DNA of 37,817 nucleotides, from NCBI GenBank assembly GCA_001598975.1, contig BBXU01000543.1, positions 1 to 37,817 on the forward strand, in the 5' to 3' direction. A program made the position numbers and the translations under genes. The notes beneath the pieces are model-generated. The model did no database searches. It worked only from the letters and a program-made list of their open reading frames with translations, and was not told the origin of the DNA. The DNA is from Parachlorella kessleri. Taxonomy: Eukaryota > Chlorophyta > Trebouxiophyceae > Chlorellales > Chlorellaceae. Positions within the stretch are counted from its first letter, which is position 1; every line of letters begins with the position of its first letter. Positions 22,534 through 34,300 of the stretch are shown piece after piece.

Positions 22534-25176
22534 CTACTTCAAGGCCAGTCGCCTGGGCACTGATGCCTTGTCCCTGCCTGGTGCTGCTGCAGCATCCGCG
22601 CCCACTTGTACAATCCTGACCTGCACCAGAGAAGAGAAAACAGCTGCTCTTGGTGGGTTGCTGCCGCACGTTATAGGGGGGCCGGCCAAGCCAAGCTGCA
22701 GGGAGGCAGCTGCCCAAAAGGCAAGGCATGGCAGGAGTTCGATGCAGACAGGCTCTGGCTTGCTATTCCTATCAAGGTGTCAGATGTCAAGTCCAGGCCA
22801 AACGTGCAGATAAGCCCACCTTAGGACACAGGCTGAAAGCCTGCTGCACCCTAGAGGGCACCCCGGTAGACAGGTCAGTGACTACTGGCTTGCCGTTGGG
22901 CCCCTTGGCAAGATATTGAAGGGAGCTGCCCGCCTCGCTCTGACCCTTGGTGCCATCTTTCTGCACGCCACAGAGCAAATATGCTGTGGCAATCGCAGTC
23001 TTCAGCAGCAGATGCTGCCTAGGAGCAGCCTAGTCGCACCCTCTTAGAGGTGATGACGTGCTGCAAGCTATGAGACAGAAACACAAGTGGGACTTGTCTC
23101 AGGCGGGCATGACAGGAAACTCATTCAACTCCTAGCCACCGTAGGGGCTATCGAGTGTGCACAAGCACAGATATCAGGACATCGAAGCAGGCGCCCGTCG
23201 GAATACCTAAAACACTTGAGCGTACCTTGAGGAGATTTGTGTAGCCACCGTAGGGGCTATCGAGTGTGCACAAGCACAGATATCAGGACATCGATGCAAG
23301 CAGGCGCCCGTCGGAATACCTAGAACACTTGAGCGTACCTTGAGCAGGTTTGTGTAGGAGATATGGGAGGCCAGCAGCGCACTCCGAGCCTCGTGGCTCG
23401 CCATCACAGCAGCCTCCCCCAGCCCTGCCTGCGTCAGCTGTGCCCTCAGGAAAGCGTCAGATGGAACCAGCAGGGTGCCGCCCTTTTTACTAAGCTTGGC
23501 CAGGAGGTCTGCAGGGAAAGGGGAAGGGCGTGCCGGCGGGTGGGTGTGGGGTAGCATGTGGGGTGTATGCACCCTTCTGCTGGGGCGACCGAGGCCGGTC
23601 AACACCCTAACAACCCAGAAAGTTGTCTTCAAGTGCCAGCCTCTGTCCAGCCATGGCAGCATTGGGCATCCACGCTGATCCTCCTATGCATCACCAGGCT
23701 TGTTGCGGCATGTATTGAAGACACGTGTCTGTGCCACAATACCTCCAGCATGGGAGCACTCATTTGCCCCCCTTGTTGGACCACGGGACGAGTGAAGTTT
23801 CATTTTTTTGGAGTAGCTTACCTCCGCAAGGGCACTGCCCCAGGCAAGCCACAGGCGCGCCTGCTGCCTTAGCCAGGCATGCATTTGCGTATGTCTTGCT
23901 GCTAGTGTCGCAGACGGGCGCTTGTGTCTTGGGGCACGTGCCAGCCACTGCAGCAGACGCAAGGTGTCGACAGGTTTACGCGCCAGGTGCGTTGCTTAAT
24001 CGCTTGCAAGACCGTAACAAGTAAAGGGGTCCGCTGGCTATTGTCCCAGTCAAGTTGTGTGTGGTCGCTGCTGGGCAAGTATGGAGCCTGGCATGTGACA
24101 GCAACTGCCATTGTAAGCAGGTTGGATGCTGCGTGCAGTGGCCGACCCCAGTGCTGCTGCTACAGGTGAAGGACCGCTTCTGCACACGGCCTACTCACAG
24201 TTGCACTCTTGGCACGAGCTCTTGCATGCGATGGTTGCGCCACACCGCTTGGCCTCACACTCGTTGTCGTAATCCTTCCCGTCGGTGCTGCAGACAGGGT
24301 CGATGGTGTCGGGACACATCACCTCGTCATTGCAGCCCCCTGCTTGGCTGCTCGCCAGCTGCAGTGCTGCCAGCTGCTGCGAGGTTGGCTGCTCTACTGA
24401 TGAGTTGCCTGCCCCTGTAGCAGTGATGGTAAGTGAGGTGCGTCAGCACAGTGTATCAGCCGGAAAGGCGCTCACTGGCTTTTCGGTGCAACCTGCTGCT
24501 CATCACTTGCTACGCAGAACTGCAGCAACTGGGGCTGTGCAGGTAAGTTGAGAGCTCGAACAAAGCTCTCAAGTTCCTGGGGACCCTAACTTGCACCACT
24601 GTGTTATTAACGACTTCAACACCCAAGGATTCCTCTGCATGTTCCTCCGTCCTGTGTCACCCTCGCATGAGACTATATCGACCGTTCTACTCCCCACTCG
24701 ACAAAGAAACATCATACTGAAGAGATGCTTCAGTGGGATATCCACGAAGCTTGGTCGCCGCAAACTTGCACTCATGAACGCAGCTTTGCCTCCGGCCTCC
24801 GCAAGGAGGGAGTTTCGGCAACAAGCAACTGCGTTTAGCTCTGCTCACCTAACACCCTTTGTTGGAGCCCCAACAGTTGAAGAAAGACTTGAGACTGGCT
24901 CAAGGTTGCTGATTTTGTCAGAGCCTTGAGGACGTCGGGGCAGGCAGGTTGCGCCGCTGCACGAACGCACAGACCCTGGTCATTAGCACTTGATGTGGTC
25001 CGCGAGGAGACGTGGCGCAAGGCAGGCGTGGTGCTCACGCCGATCTGGAGGGACGCCTTCCAGGTTGCGACCGGTGCACCCACGCCAACTAAAGGCATTG
25101 GCGCTTCTGACACACCTGTAGATAGCTGCATGTGCAGCAGGAGCAGCATGACGGTGGCAAAGCTATGAGAACGCAT
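22534..25176 (-). CDS. Secreted protein with two Kazal domains and a fasciclin-like domain
   Basis: Six exons in transcript order: 25176-24849, 24414-24199, 23947-23822, 23508-23339, 22960-22850 and tentatively 22620-22534 (345 codons). MRSHSFATVMLLLLHMQLS is a signal peptide. Exon 2 holds a Kazal domain with Cys spacing as in CPDTIDPVC, STDGKDYDNEC and GATIACKSSC. Exon 3 is a second one: CPKTQAPVC, DTSSKTYANAC and CLGQCPC. Exon 4 carries the front half of a FAS1 fold (LSKKGGTLLVPSDAF, SALLASHISYTNLLK), and exon 5 (SSLQYLAKGPNGKPVV) would be its middle. Known roles: Kazal modules inhibit serine proteases, and fasciclin modules act in cell-surface adhesion. Introns after exons 1, 2 and 3 are all phase 1. 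The usual FAS1 closing motif (NGVIHVID-like) is not seen, so the last exon is uncertain. The donor of exon 4 is duplicated. Confidence 0.75.
23133..23355 (-). repeat. About 110-bp tandem duplication spanning an exon end and splice donor
   Basis: Copies start at 23133 and 23242 and differ by a few substitutions and one 4-base indel. Copy 2 contains the end of exon 4 (AACCTGCTCAAG then gtacgc). Copy 1, in the intron, repeats it as AATCTCCTCAAG then gtacgc, a decoy donor 113 bases downstream. Confidence 0.88.
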
Positions 25177-26192
25177 CCTTACGCCGGTTTTTCACAGTGG
25201 AAAATGACAGGAAGCCTCCGATTGCTTTGCTAGCATATGAAGGTGGGATAAATATTCTTTGTAGGAATGTGCCTGTGTGAACTGGCCGCCCCAGCTGCCT
25301 TTATCACCCAACCATACCAGCACGTGATCCGCCTGTCATACCGCGAAGTGTACTGACGCCGCCATCATCCGCCTCTATGTACTACCACCGGTTGCTGGCA
25401 GGTAAGTGAGGAGCTCAAAGACTGCCAATTTATCCATCTTAAAGCTTGAGGACCGCCATACAGGAGCTAAGAATGGTGCCTTGCAGGTGCGGGCTGTGCG
25501 GCCATCGTACGAAAATCAGTACCACCGGCAGTGAGTCAGGCACAGTCAGTGGCCTTGCAAGCAGACAGGAGCAAAATCAGTATGAAAGTCCGCGAGAGGG
25601 AGGTACTACTGCCTTGCACTTAACCAGCTGACTCAATATTGCCAGTGGTTACGGACGTGGTTGCCTACCCTTGCTCACTGTAGGCTCACACCTGGCCCAT
25701 GCACCACTGCTCTGTCGCAAGAGAGGCCGAATACCACGACAGATGCACACATACATAGGCTTGTGGCGGCACAGTAGTCGGGCCTATCCTGCTGTCAACA
25801 CCAAATACCAGCTCTATCGCAGCGCAAGATGATGACTTGTTCGCCGGCTCAGCACAACCGACCCCCGTATACAGGTAAGGCACCCGCCGTCTCAAGCCGA
25901 TAATGTATGGTGCCCCACCGGCAGCAGCCACTGGCTACCCCCGCAAGAAGCTTAAGACCACAAGAAGCTTCCCTACAAGCAGCTTGCTGTCCTCCCCAAG
26001 GGCTGCTGCAAGCCACTGCGGAGGCCCTGTATAAGACTGGCTGGCTTGCCAGCGCTTAAGGCAAGCGTGAGTCGTAGACCACGTCCCACTGGCCACAGGC
26101 ATCAGCAGCACTGCAGGTAAGGTGACCCTGTGTTCACAGCTGGCTCTGGCTCTACTCTGCTCTACAAGCTGCTCTACGCTGCTCTACCCTGC
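25177..26192. other. Intergenic region upstream of the Kazal-fasciclin gene
   Basis: No coding exon is supported on either strand. It should hold the Kazal-fasciclin promoter and the 3' flank of the small secreted-protein gene. Several CAG|GTAAG strings on the plus strand (25401, 25872, 26117) were noted but do not border recognisable exons. Near 26150-26205 there is a short series of ctgctcta-like repeats. Confidence 0.4.
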
Positions 26193-27535
26193 TTAGCAAT
26201 GCTCGACAGCTGGCTCATTACTACAAACTACACTGACTAGTCGGGCTAGAATGCTGAGATCATCAGAGGTCGCAAGCACTGCCACTGCAAGCCGCCATGT
26301 GACTCTATCACCGGCAGTGTACAGGCTGCAACAATGGTTCACATACAACAAATGGCAGGGACCCCTGACGCACCTGAGCTGCGCCTTGCAATCGTCACTG
26401 AGGCAGAAGTACCAAGGCGCAACCGGAAAAGTGGCAGTAGTGAGGATTGGGACGTGAAGGCTGCGCAGGAAGTCGGTGGCTACGATTGCCTGGACAGTCG
26501 CATTGCCTGGGTTGGCAGCACCTGCAGCACGGTGTCGTACAGCCAGTGCTGCTTCCCGGAAGCTAATAAAGAGGCATTTGGCCATCAAGCCTCGGCAGCA
26601 GCGGCTGGCTGGTGATCGCTAGTAACTCACTTGGCTTATGCAAGCAGGTGGGGCTGAAGGCGGACTGCAAGAAGGCACCGAGGCAAGGTATGGCACACAT
26701 GTGCACAACCACAGCAGAGCAGACCTTGCAGGCCTGTGGAGTAACTCACCCGTCGCAGGGGAGGTTGCATTCACAAGCTCTGACCTAGCGCACTGGCCAG
26801 GACTGCTGTAGAACCCCGTCTTGTTCCAGTCAACACCAAACTTGTACCAATCGTTCACGCACAGGGACACCGCGTCTGGCATGGCGGCAAGTGCGCTGCA
26901 TGCGGTGGCATTGGCAGCGCCTGCAGGGACAAGGTGTTTCTAGCACAGGGTTCGGTGTTGTGTTGGAGCAGGACTGCAAACATTGGAATTGGTTCAAAGA
27001 CGCGGGGACAGACCTTACGGCACAGGACAGCACAATAGGGTGCCGCTAATCTTCTGCTTCAGGTGGCGGGCACAAAGCACTGCCATGCTGCGCTAGTGTC
27101 AGGCTACTACGCACCAGAAGGGGGAGGGCACGAAAGCGCGGGCGCTGATGCCCCAAGTACAGGCAGGCTCGCCGCTGGCACACCAACCATGCTGGCTATG
27201 GCCTTGAAAGTGTTTCCAACTCTCACAGCCACACACCCGTCGCTGGCGGTGTCTGCGTGTAGCAGATTAACCCAAGACCCCTGACTGTCACGTGCATTTC
27301 CATCTTAAATTAACCCAATCAACTTGCACTGCAGAGAATTTTGGAATTTGCACACACGATAGGGTCATAACGGCTTGACTTCCTGTGCCTTCAAGGGCAG
27401 CAAATGCTCTTGGCATGCAGCTTGTTAGGAAGCCTCATCAGGGCGTGGAAGCCACAGCTTACCTGCACCTACCACCTGGAACCCCGTCAGGGCAATCACA
27501 GCTAGGCCAAAAGCAAATCCGAGCCAGCGGGCCAT
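26193..27535 (-). CDS. Small secreted Cys-containing protein, LysM-like segment, unknown function
   Basis: Four exons in transcript order, 27535-27463, 27252-27115, 26920-26750 and 26521-26193, give 236 codons with consistent phase. Exon 1 encodes exactly a signal peptide, MARWLGFAFGLAVIALTGFQ then VVGA. Exon 2 (CVAVRVGNTFKAIASMVGV, then Pro/Ala-rich) resembles the start of a LysM carbohydrate-binding repeat but is short and degenerate. Exon 3 (SLCVNDWYKFGVDWNKTGFY, NATSPATG) has Cys residues and N-glycosylation sequons. Exon 4 opens with GAANPGNATVQAIVA. I do not recognise the family for exons 3 and 4. All introns are phase 1, like the neighbouring Kazal-fasciclin gene. The final exon runs unspliced to a TAA stop. 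An internal splice there would need a roughly 40-base intron, which I reject. Secretion is well supported. Function and the exact 3' end are not. Confidence 0.5.
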
Positions 27536-28301
27536 GGTGTGCAAAACTTTCAGGGGGACTTTCCAAGCCTTGGAGAGGAGGGTTCCTATTCAAATGCCTA
27601 GCTTCACAGTGGGAAAACACTTGGTTCTCAAGACAAAAGCCAAATTGCATTACACACCCCAGTACCTGCTGGCTTCGCCGAGTCTGCCTTGGAGCCGTCC
27701 AAGGGTCATGGCCAGCCGCGTCAGCCACCACCCCAAAAAGGCCCCCTGCGTTATGGGTCGAGTTTGTCTGCTGACTGAAGATATTACTGCCCAGCCGCCC
27801 ACCAGCTCTGTACATGCTTATCATGTAAAATGAGCATGCTCTGCACTGCCATTCCCTGGCTGTTGTCACTTCACCTTCTGCTAGCCCCATGCAACTATTA
27901 CCAAGCGCATGGCACAGCAGCATTACAGATGCAACCTCACACACTACAAACATGCACACCGCGTAGGGTGATAGCAATGACTCACAGTTGGTGCAGTCCA
28001 GGTCGCAGGCAGGGCACAATGGATTCCCTGATGCAAGCCATTTTTTTTATCAACGTCACCAAAACTGAGGGGTTGCCCCGAGCAGCCTGAAACATATGCA
28101 AGTACAAAGGCAACATACCAAGCCAGAGCAACAGTGCTGTTCCAATTCTGTCAAATCTCAGGTCATACCCGCATGCACGATACAAGTCAGTTCAGTCCAA
28201 ACGCCTATGTCAGCGAGCAAAATTACAGCCATTTGACAGCGATATATATGCACAGCTGCTCGACAAGTTGTGCCAGGTCAGTCAGGCATCAAGTCAGCTT
28301 A
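27536..28301. other. Intergenic region upstream of the small secreted-protein gene
   Basis: No coding exon is convincing. The part near 28302 is the 3' flank of the coiled-coil gene with a minus-strand TGTAA at 28223-28227. The rest should carry the promoter of the secreted-protein gene. Confidence 0.4.
28223..28227 (-). terminator. TGTAA poly(A) signal of the coiled-coil gene
   Basis: TGTAA on the minus strand, 75 bases past the stop codon of the coiled-coil gene. Confidence 0.4.
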
Positions 28302-31300
28302 TCATTCCTTAGCAGTACTGGGGCCCCGGCTCAGCTTGCCACCCATCTCCGCCACGCTTTTCAAGTACTCCTTGGCAAGCATTACCTGCCGCCGGGCCTT
28401 GGCTAGAGGGTCTTCCGCGTCAACCACAGCTGGCCCAGCTGCGGCTTGATTGGGAAATGCAAACACAGCTCCTGCAGCTGCTGCTGCAGGCCTCGTCAGG
28501 GCACCGGCAGGCCGTGTGAGCACGGGGGGGGCTCCCGCAGCAGGTTGGAGGTTAACACCACTGCCGTGGCCCAACTGGAGGGCATTTTGGCTACTCCGGA
28601 GGCTGCTTGTGCCAGCACTTCTGAGAGCCCCCCACGCAGCAAGGCTACTGCTTTGCAAGCCGGGGCCGCTGGAAGCCCCAGTTCCAGCAGCCTGCGGAGG
28701 CATAGTCAACGCCGCTTGGGCGGGAGCATTGCCACTAATCTGGTCCAGCCTTTGGGATGGCTGCAAGCGTGGCTGTGCTGCAGTATAGTTGGCGGCACAG
28801 CCCTCCCTACTGGAAGCTCCACTGGCAGCCCGAGGAACAACCGCTGGGCGGTAACCGCGCTGGGCCTCGTCCTCGGTGACGGCAAGCAGGCCCCGCATGT
28901 GCCCGGCCAACACTGGTGACGGCGGTGTTCCAGCAGAAGGCACTGGAGCAGCGGCTGTAGCAGCCAGCGCTTGGGCCTGATGGGAGCCATGCACGCCCAA
29001 ATGCTGCTGCGGAGGTGACACCGGAACAGAGCCAGCCACAGATGCTGGCGCTGAAGCGGCCACCCTTTGCTGCTGCTGGTGGTGGTGCTGCTGCTGGTCT
29101 TCCAGCTCCCGTGCCAGCTGCCTGAGCTCCTGCTCCTTGCGCTGCAGCTCTGCCTGACGCTGCTGCAGGGCCTCAGCCTCGCGCTCCTGTCAGCAAGCAA
29201 CATCTGTTGAAGCAATTGATCGCACTTTCCATCGCACCATGCGCAGAGATTGAAATAGCGCCAGCAGTGCCTGGCCCGTCCAGCACAGATTCTCCTACTG
29301 CGCTGATTGCAGAGCATCAGGACGACACCTTGGCCAAATCATTAAATTCTTATGTTCCAGGCTAGCACTCCAGGCCCCACAGTGCCATAAGTTCAACTCT
29401 TATGTTCCAGGCCTAGCACTCCAGGCCCCACAGTGCCATACCCCACCTGCTGAACACGGTGCAGCTCTTGCTCGCGTTCCTGCAGCAGGCGATCCTTCTC
29501 CTCCAGCGCTTTATCCAGCCGCTGCCGCTCCTGCAGGGTACGAAATGGAGGTACATGACCACCGTGTCGCATGCGCACAAGATGGGGAGCCTATGGTGAC
29601 CTAGACACAGATGCTAATCCGCATGCGCTGGCCATGATGTGTGGCTCAGAGCCTTGGAGCTGCAAGGAATGGCACCCACATAACCACGATTAGACACGCA
29701 CAGCCTTGGCGCACACTTACCACCACCACAACCTACCCTACACACGCCAGCAAGCGCCCACACACTCGAGAGATACAACATCATCACCAATACCCACTCC
29801 CTATTGCCTTATCCACCGTAGGCACACCTTCAGAAAGTTGTGCCTCTCCCTGGACAGCTTTTTCTTCAGGATGTCTTCTGTCACCTCCACCTGTCGCTCC
29901 TGTAGACCGGCTGGCAAATCCTCGTCGCTTTGGACAACCTGTAAACATGAGAAAACGGTGCAAGCCATGTAAGTCATGACTGTATGACATAGTGGAAGTG
30001 ATATCCGGCTCGAGGTACTCCAAAACTGGCTGCGATGACTAACTGCAAATACTGAAAATAGACAACGAACCTCCAGCTCAACAACTTACTGTTTCTCATG
30101 TAGGATGGCCGCTGCAGTCCACCTCAGCACCAACCCACCAGCCAGTGGGCCCCGTCATCCCTCAGCGACCAACCCCTCTCACCTCCAAAGCCGCTTGGCT
30201 GCCGGTCTGCCGCGCCCGCGCGACTGCCCGCTCAAAGCTGCCCAGCTTGTTGGTGAGCGAGTCTATGTGCCGGTGCAGGTGCTGCTGGTGTACGTTAGCA
30301 GCAGCTCCGTCGGCTCGCAAGCCCTGCTCCTCATAGCCCTCTCTTTCAGCTGCAGCTTTGAAGCGGGAGGTCCCCTGCGACCGTCGCAAGCCCTGCTGCT
30401 GCTGGTCCATCCCCCTAGCGCTGTCGATGCCGTCGTCCCCTATATCAGAAAACAGTTCACCGCTGACTGACGAAGCTGCATCAGCCTCAGAGCCGTGCTG
30501 GGCGGCGTTTGGATACCGAGCACCATCGCCCAGGCGCCTGTCAGAAACAAGGTGGCCCCTTGGACTGCTGCTGTCGTGGCCGGCATGCTGGGCTGACAGT
30601 CGAAAGCTGCCGCAGTGCTGCCGGCTTGAGCCGATGGACATCGCGGGGGCTCCAACCTGGTCAGGCCGCCCCCAGGACAACGCTGCAGCCCCACCAGACG
30701 TGCCCCCTAGCTGGCCATTGGGGGAAGAGAGCCGGCCAGGCACAGCAGGCCGCTGCCCAGGCCCAGGTTCGCCTGAGCCTGCAGCTGAGCTGGTCAGAGG
30801 TGGTGGCGCTAGGCGCAGATGGTCTAGCTGCAGGCGTAATGTCTCTACATCCCGGTATGACTGCTGCAGCTGACGGTTGGCTTGCTGCAGGGCTCCTTGC
30901 AGTGCCGCCTTCTCATCCTGCACAGCAAAGGCACAGCTGGACTCTGGCCCGCACCAATGCTGGAGAGGGCCAGCACCCACACTAATCACTTGCTAAGCAT
31001 ACTACAGCGCAAGCGTTCCTAGTCTAGCGTGGGCTGGGAGTGTACCAACAAGGGTGCTCACCTGCACAGCTGCCAATGTAATGTCGGCCTGCAGCAGCAG
31101 GTGCTCCTCCTGTGCTGCCAAGGCATGCGCATGGCTGGCCCGCTCTTGCTCCATCTGCTCCCCAAGCAGCTGCAAGCGCTCGTCGCTTGCCTTCAGCTGC
31201 GAGCAGCAGAGGCAACCATCATCAAACAAACAGCAGCTACTCAACGCCACCTGGGATTCTGTTCAGAATGGCTTAGCCTGGACTGCCTAAGCAGAAAGGC

Positions 31301-34300
31301 AAACAGCCTGCCCTCGACGTCTGCATGGCGCAACTTGACGCAGCTTGTAATGTGGGCCTGTGTGTCCAGATCTTTCGCCCCCCCCCACACACACACGCAC
31401 ACCCCACCCCCCCCGCCCGCGCCGCCTGCACATACCTTGACTCGGGCAGCCTCGAGCGCCTGGGCAGCATCAGAACACTGAGCCTCCAGCAGGACCACCC
31501 TCTCCTTCAGCCGCGCCACCTCCTGAGCCTGAAACTCGCCATCTCGCTTGGCGGTCTCCAGGTACATCCTGCACCCAGAAGTCTGAGTCTCTACGACAAT
31601 ACCCTTCTGCAACGACCTGGGGCGCCTGTAACAACCAAGGCCTGAAGCTCCCCGGGAATATTCAGTTCAACACCACCAACTGGTCTGCTTCAAGGCCCAG
31701 CTGTCCACGCATAGAGCCGAGTACCCAAAATCTTGCTCTCAGCATAGACCTTATCCTTGGTAGCCATCTCACTATGAGGCCTCCTACATCCGCCGCAGAA
31801 GGTCCATGAAGTATGTAGCGCTTGCCTGGTGGTTTCCAGCAGGCCCTGTGTCTGCCCATGAGCACTGCACTCCCTGTCCAGTGCGGCCTGAGCTTGCGAA
31901 CACCTGCCCTTGGCTGATTGGAGCTCCTCCTCCAGGTGCTGCGCCTGATCCCTGCGGGACAAGCCACTGCTTGAAACAATATCATGAGCAGTGGTATAAA
32001 CACCAAGCCAAGGCTAGCTGACGCCAGACCTCATGCACTACTTGTAGGCTTCTATTGAAACCCGGGATGGGAGACTCGCTTCCACCTAACTAGCAGCCCC
32101 TCAGACAGGGACTGTCAGAAAGCAGCTCGACGGAGATATCAACAAATTGTAAGTTCTACTCTCTTACCTTGCCTCCGCAATCTCCTGTTTAACCGTTGTA
32201 ACTGTATCCGCTAGGTCGGCATTATCCAGGGACGCCCGGTGGTAGCGCTGCTTGGCCTCTGCCAGTTGCCGCTCCCTATCTTGCACTTGCTGAGTCAGGT
32301 TGTATACCTGCAACACAAATCCAGTGCACCCAGAGCTGCTCCCCCTATCTTTAAGGCCCCACAACTGAGGTACCAGACATCACTCCACGCCAGCAAGGTC
32401 CTGCTATCACCTTCCTAGGATGGACCTCCCCCAGCAAGCCAGCTACACTACAGTTAGCAACATCGTCTGAAGGCATACAATGTGCTTGCTGCAGTGAGAC
32501 CGGCATTTTCTTTATGCTCACCACGCTGGCCTGCTCCCCTTGCAGCGCCGCACTAGTGGCGCGCAGCGCGTCAACCTCTGCCTCCAGCTGTGCAATGCGC
32601 GCACCCCGGCTGCGCTCCGCAGCAGCTGACTCTGCCACAAGCGTGGAATACTGCGACTCCAGCTGCTGAAGCGTCTGTAGGGCAGCTTCGAACTGCACCA
32701 CAGGCCAAAAGAGTGTTCAGCCACCTTGCCTGACACAAAGTTCCTCTACGCCATCTTCACACGCCAGGGAACAGGGATCCCAACAAGAAACGATGGCAAC
32801 GTGCAGCTTGCACGTACATGCACCCGTCATCCATGAGCCATGCATCATAGACCCGGTGCCAAGTGAGCTGGTCCAGCCGCCCAGCATGCAAACTCATGAC
32901 CGGGGTTTTTTGAGGATATATGCAGCCCAGCACACCTGAGTGACCATGCGCTGCATGGCCAGCTCCTGCTCTGCCACCCTAGCTTCTGCCCGCTGAAGCT
33001 GCCCCCGCAGGTACTCATTCTCCTGCATGGCCTGGTGGCCAGCCTGCCGTGCTTCGCGCTCAACCGCAGTAGTAGCGGAGATCTGCTTCTCATACCCTGC
33101 AGGCGGTTTATACCGTCCTTTCCTTGGCACTCCATGCTCGCCAGTGGTTCACGCCAGACCTTCACTTCCCGAGCCGCATCTTGCTAAGCAAGTGGTGTAA
33201 TCGCCCGGGTAGGGGAAGCACAATACCACAGTCTGCAAGGCCAAGGGTGCTTGCATCAGTCTTGAAGAAATGTGAGGACCAGCGCTCTCGTCCCACACCC
33301 CGCCCAGCAGCAATATGCCCACCTGCTATGATATCAGCCTTCTCCCTGGCAGCAATTCCCTCCACGGTAGTCATGCGCTGCCGCAGGTCCTTCTCCAGAG
33401 CATCATACTTGACCTTGCACCTGGCAACCTCCGCATCCCGGGAGGCCCTGTACAGACATTTGAGGCAGGCGGCGCAGGTCAAATTGTAGTTGCCACACAA
33501 GTAAACAGCCTCGATGCACTTGCCTGTTGCCTTACTCAGAGTATATATGCCTAAGTTCTGTATGACTGCCAATCACTTGGCATCCCAACAGCCCACATGC
33601 GCCCACTGCTTTGTCACCCAACCCCACGCACATCTTAAGGGTCAAGCGCACCTGGCGTCAGCCACCTGCTGCTCACAGAGCTCCACCACCTCCCGCTGTC
33701 TCGCCTCCAGCGCGGTAAGGCGTACTTCCTTTTCCCGCAGCGCTGTGTCCTTCTCGGACAGCAGCCGCTTGGTCTCGGCCAGGGCCTAGTGCAAGCAACA
33801 AAGCTGGAGATGTGAAGTGCAATCGACGGGACACAGGCACAGCTAGCTATCCAGGGACTAAGCTTTTGACCTGCCCAAAAGCGCCCAGCTGAGACGACCT
33901 TGACTTCTTTGTAGCTTTGAACTATTCTTCAGTAGGTCAAGTTCCTGGAACCCTTGAGCAGGGAAAAAGTGAAAGGCCACACACCAGCTCCTTGGCCGCA
34001 GCAGTCTCCTTCAGGCCCGAGTTGACCGCCTCGAGGCGTTCAAGTTCTAAGTCCCGCTCCTCCAGCAGCTTGAGGTTGAACTTAAAATCTGAGGTGAGCT
34101 GCGACAGCTGCTGCCGCAGCAGCAGCACCTCGGACTCGCGGGCTGCCAGGGCCCCTTGCAGGTCCTGCAGATGCAGCAGCAAGAAGTGTTGAGGGCCAGG
34201 GCTGATTTGCCGCGGTGTGCACATGCAGCGACCAGCAGCTGGTCAGGCATGCACACGACTAGCTGCCCACCAGCCTGGACTAGCACACCTGAGGCACCTT

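Noticed and set aside
22139..22729. 196-residue minus-strand open frame
   Set aside because: It overlaps the tentative last Kazal-fasciclin exon in another frame, is low in recognisable features and continues far into the noncoding flank.
24540..26120. Four plus-strand CAG|GTAAG strings (24541, 25401, 25872, 26117) as donors of an antisense gene
   Set aside because: The preceding stretches have short frames interrupted by stops and no conserved sequence. One lies within an intron of the Kazal-fasciclin gene. They may be chance or belong to a noncoding transcript.
26333..26373. A 41-base intron inside the last exon of the small secreted-protein gene
   Set aside because: It is shorter than any other intron in the window, and the frame is open through it.
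27982..28185. Minus-strand 67-codon frame and a Cys-rich piece (CPACDLDCTN) as an extra Kazal-like exon
   Set aside because: The alternative frame has a stop just upstream, the Cys spacing does not fit Kazal, and no acceptor of matching phase is evident.
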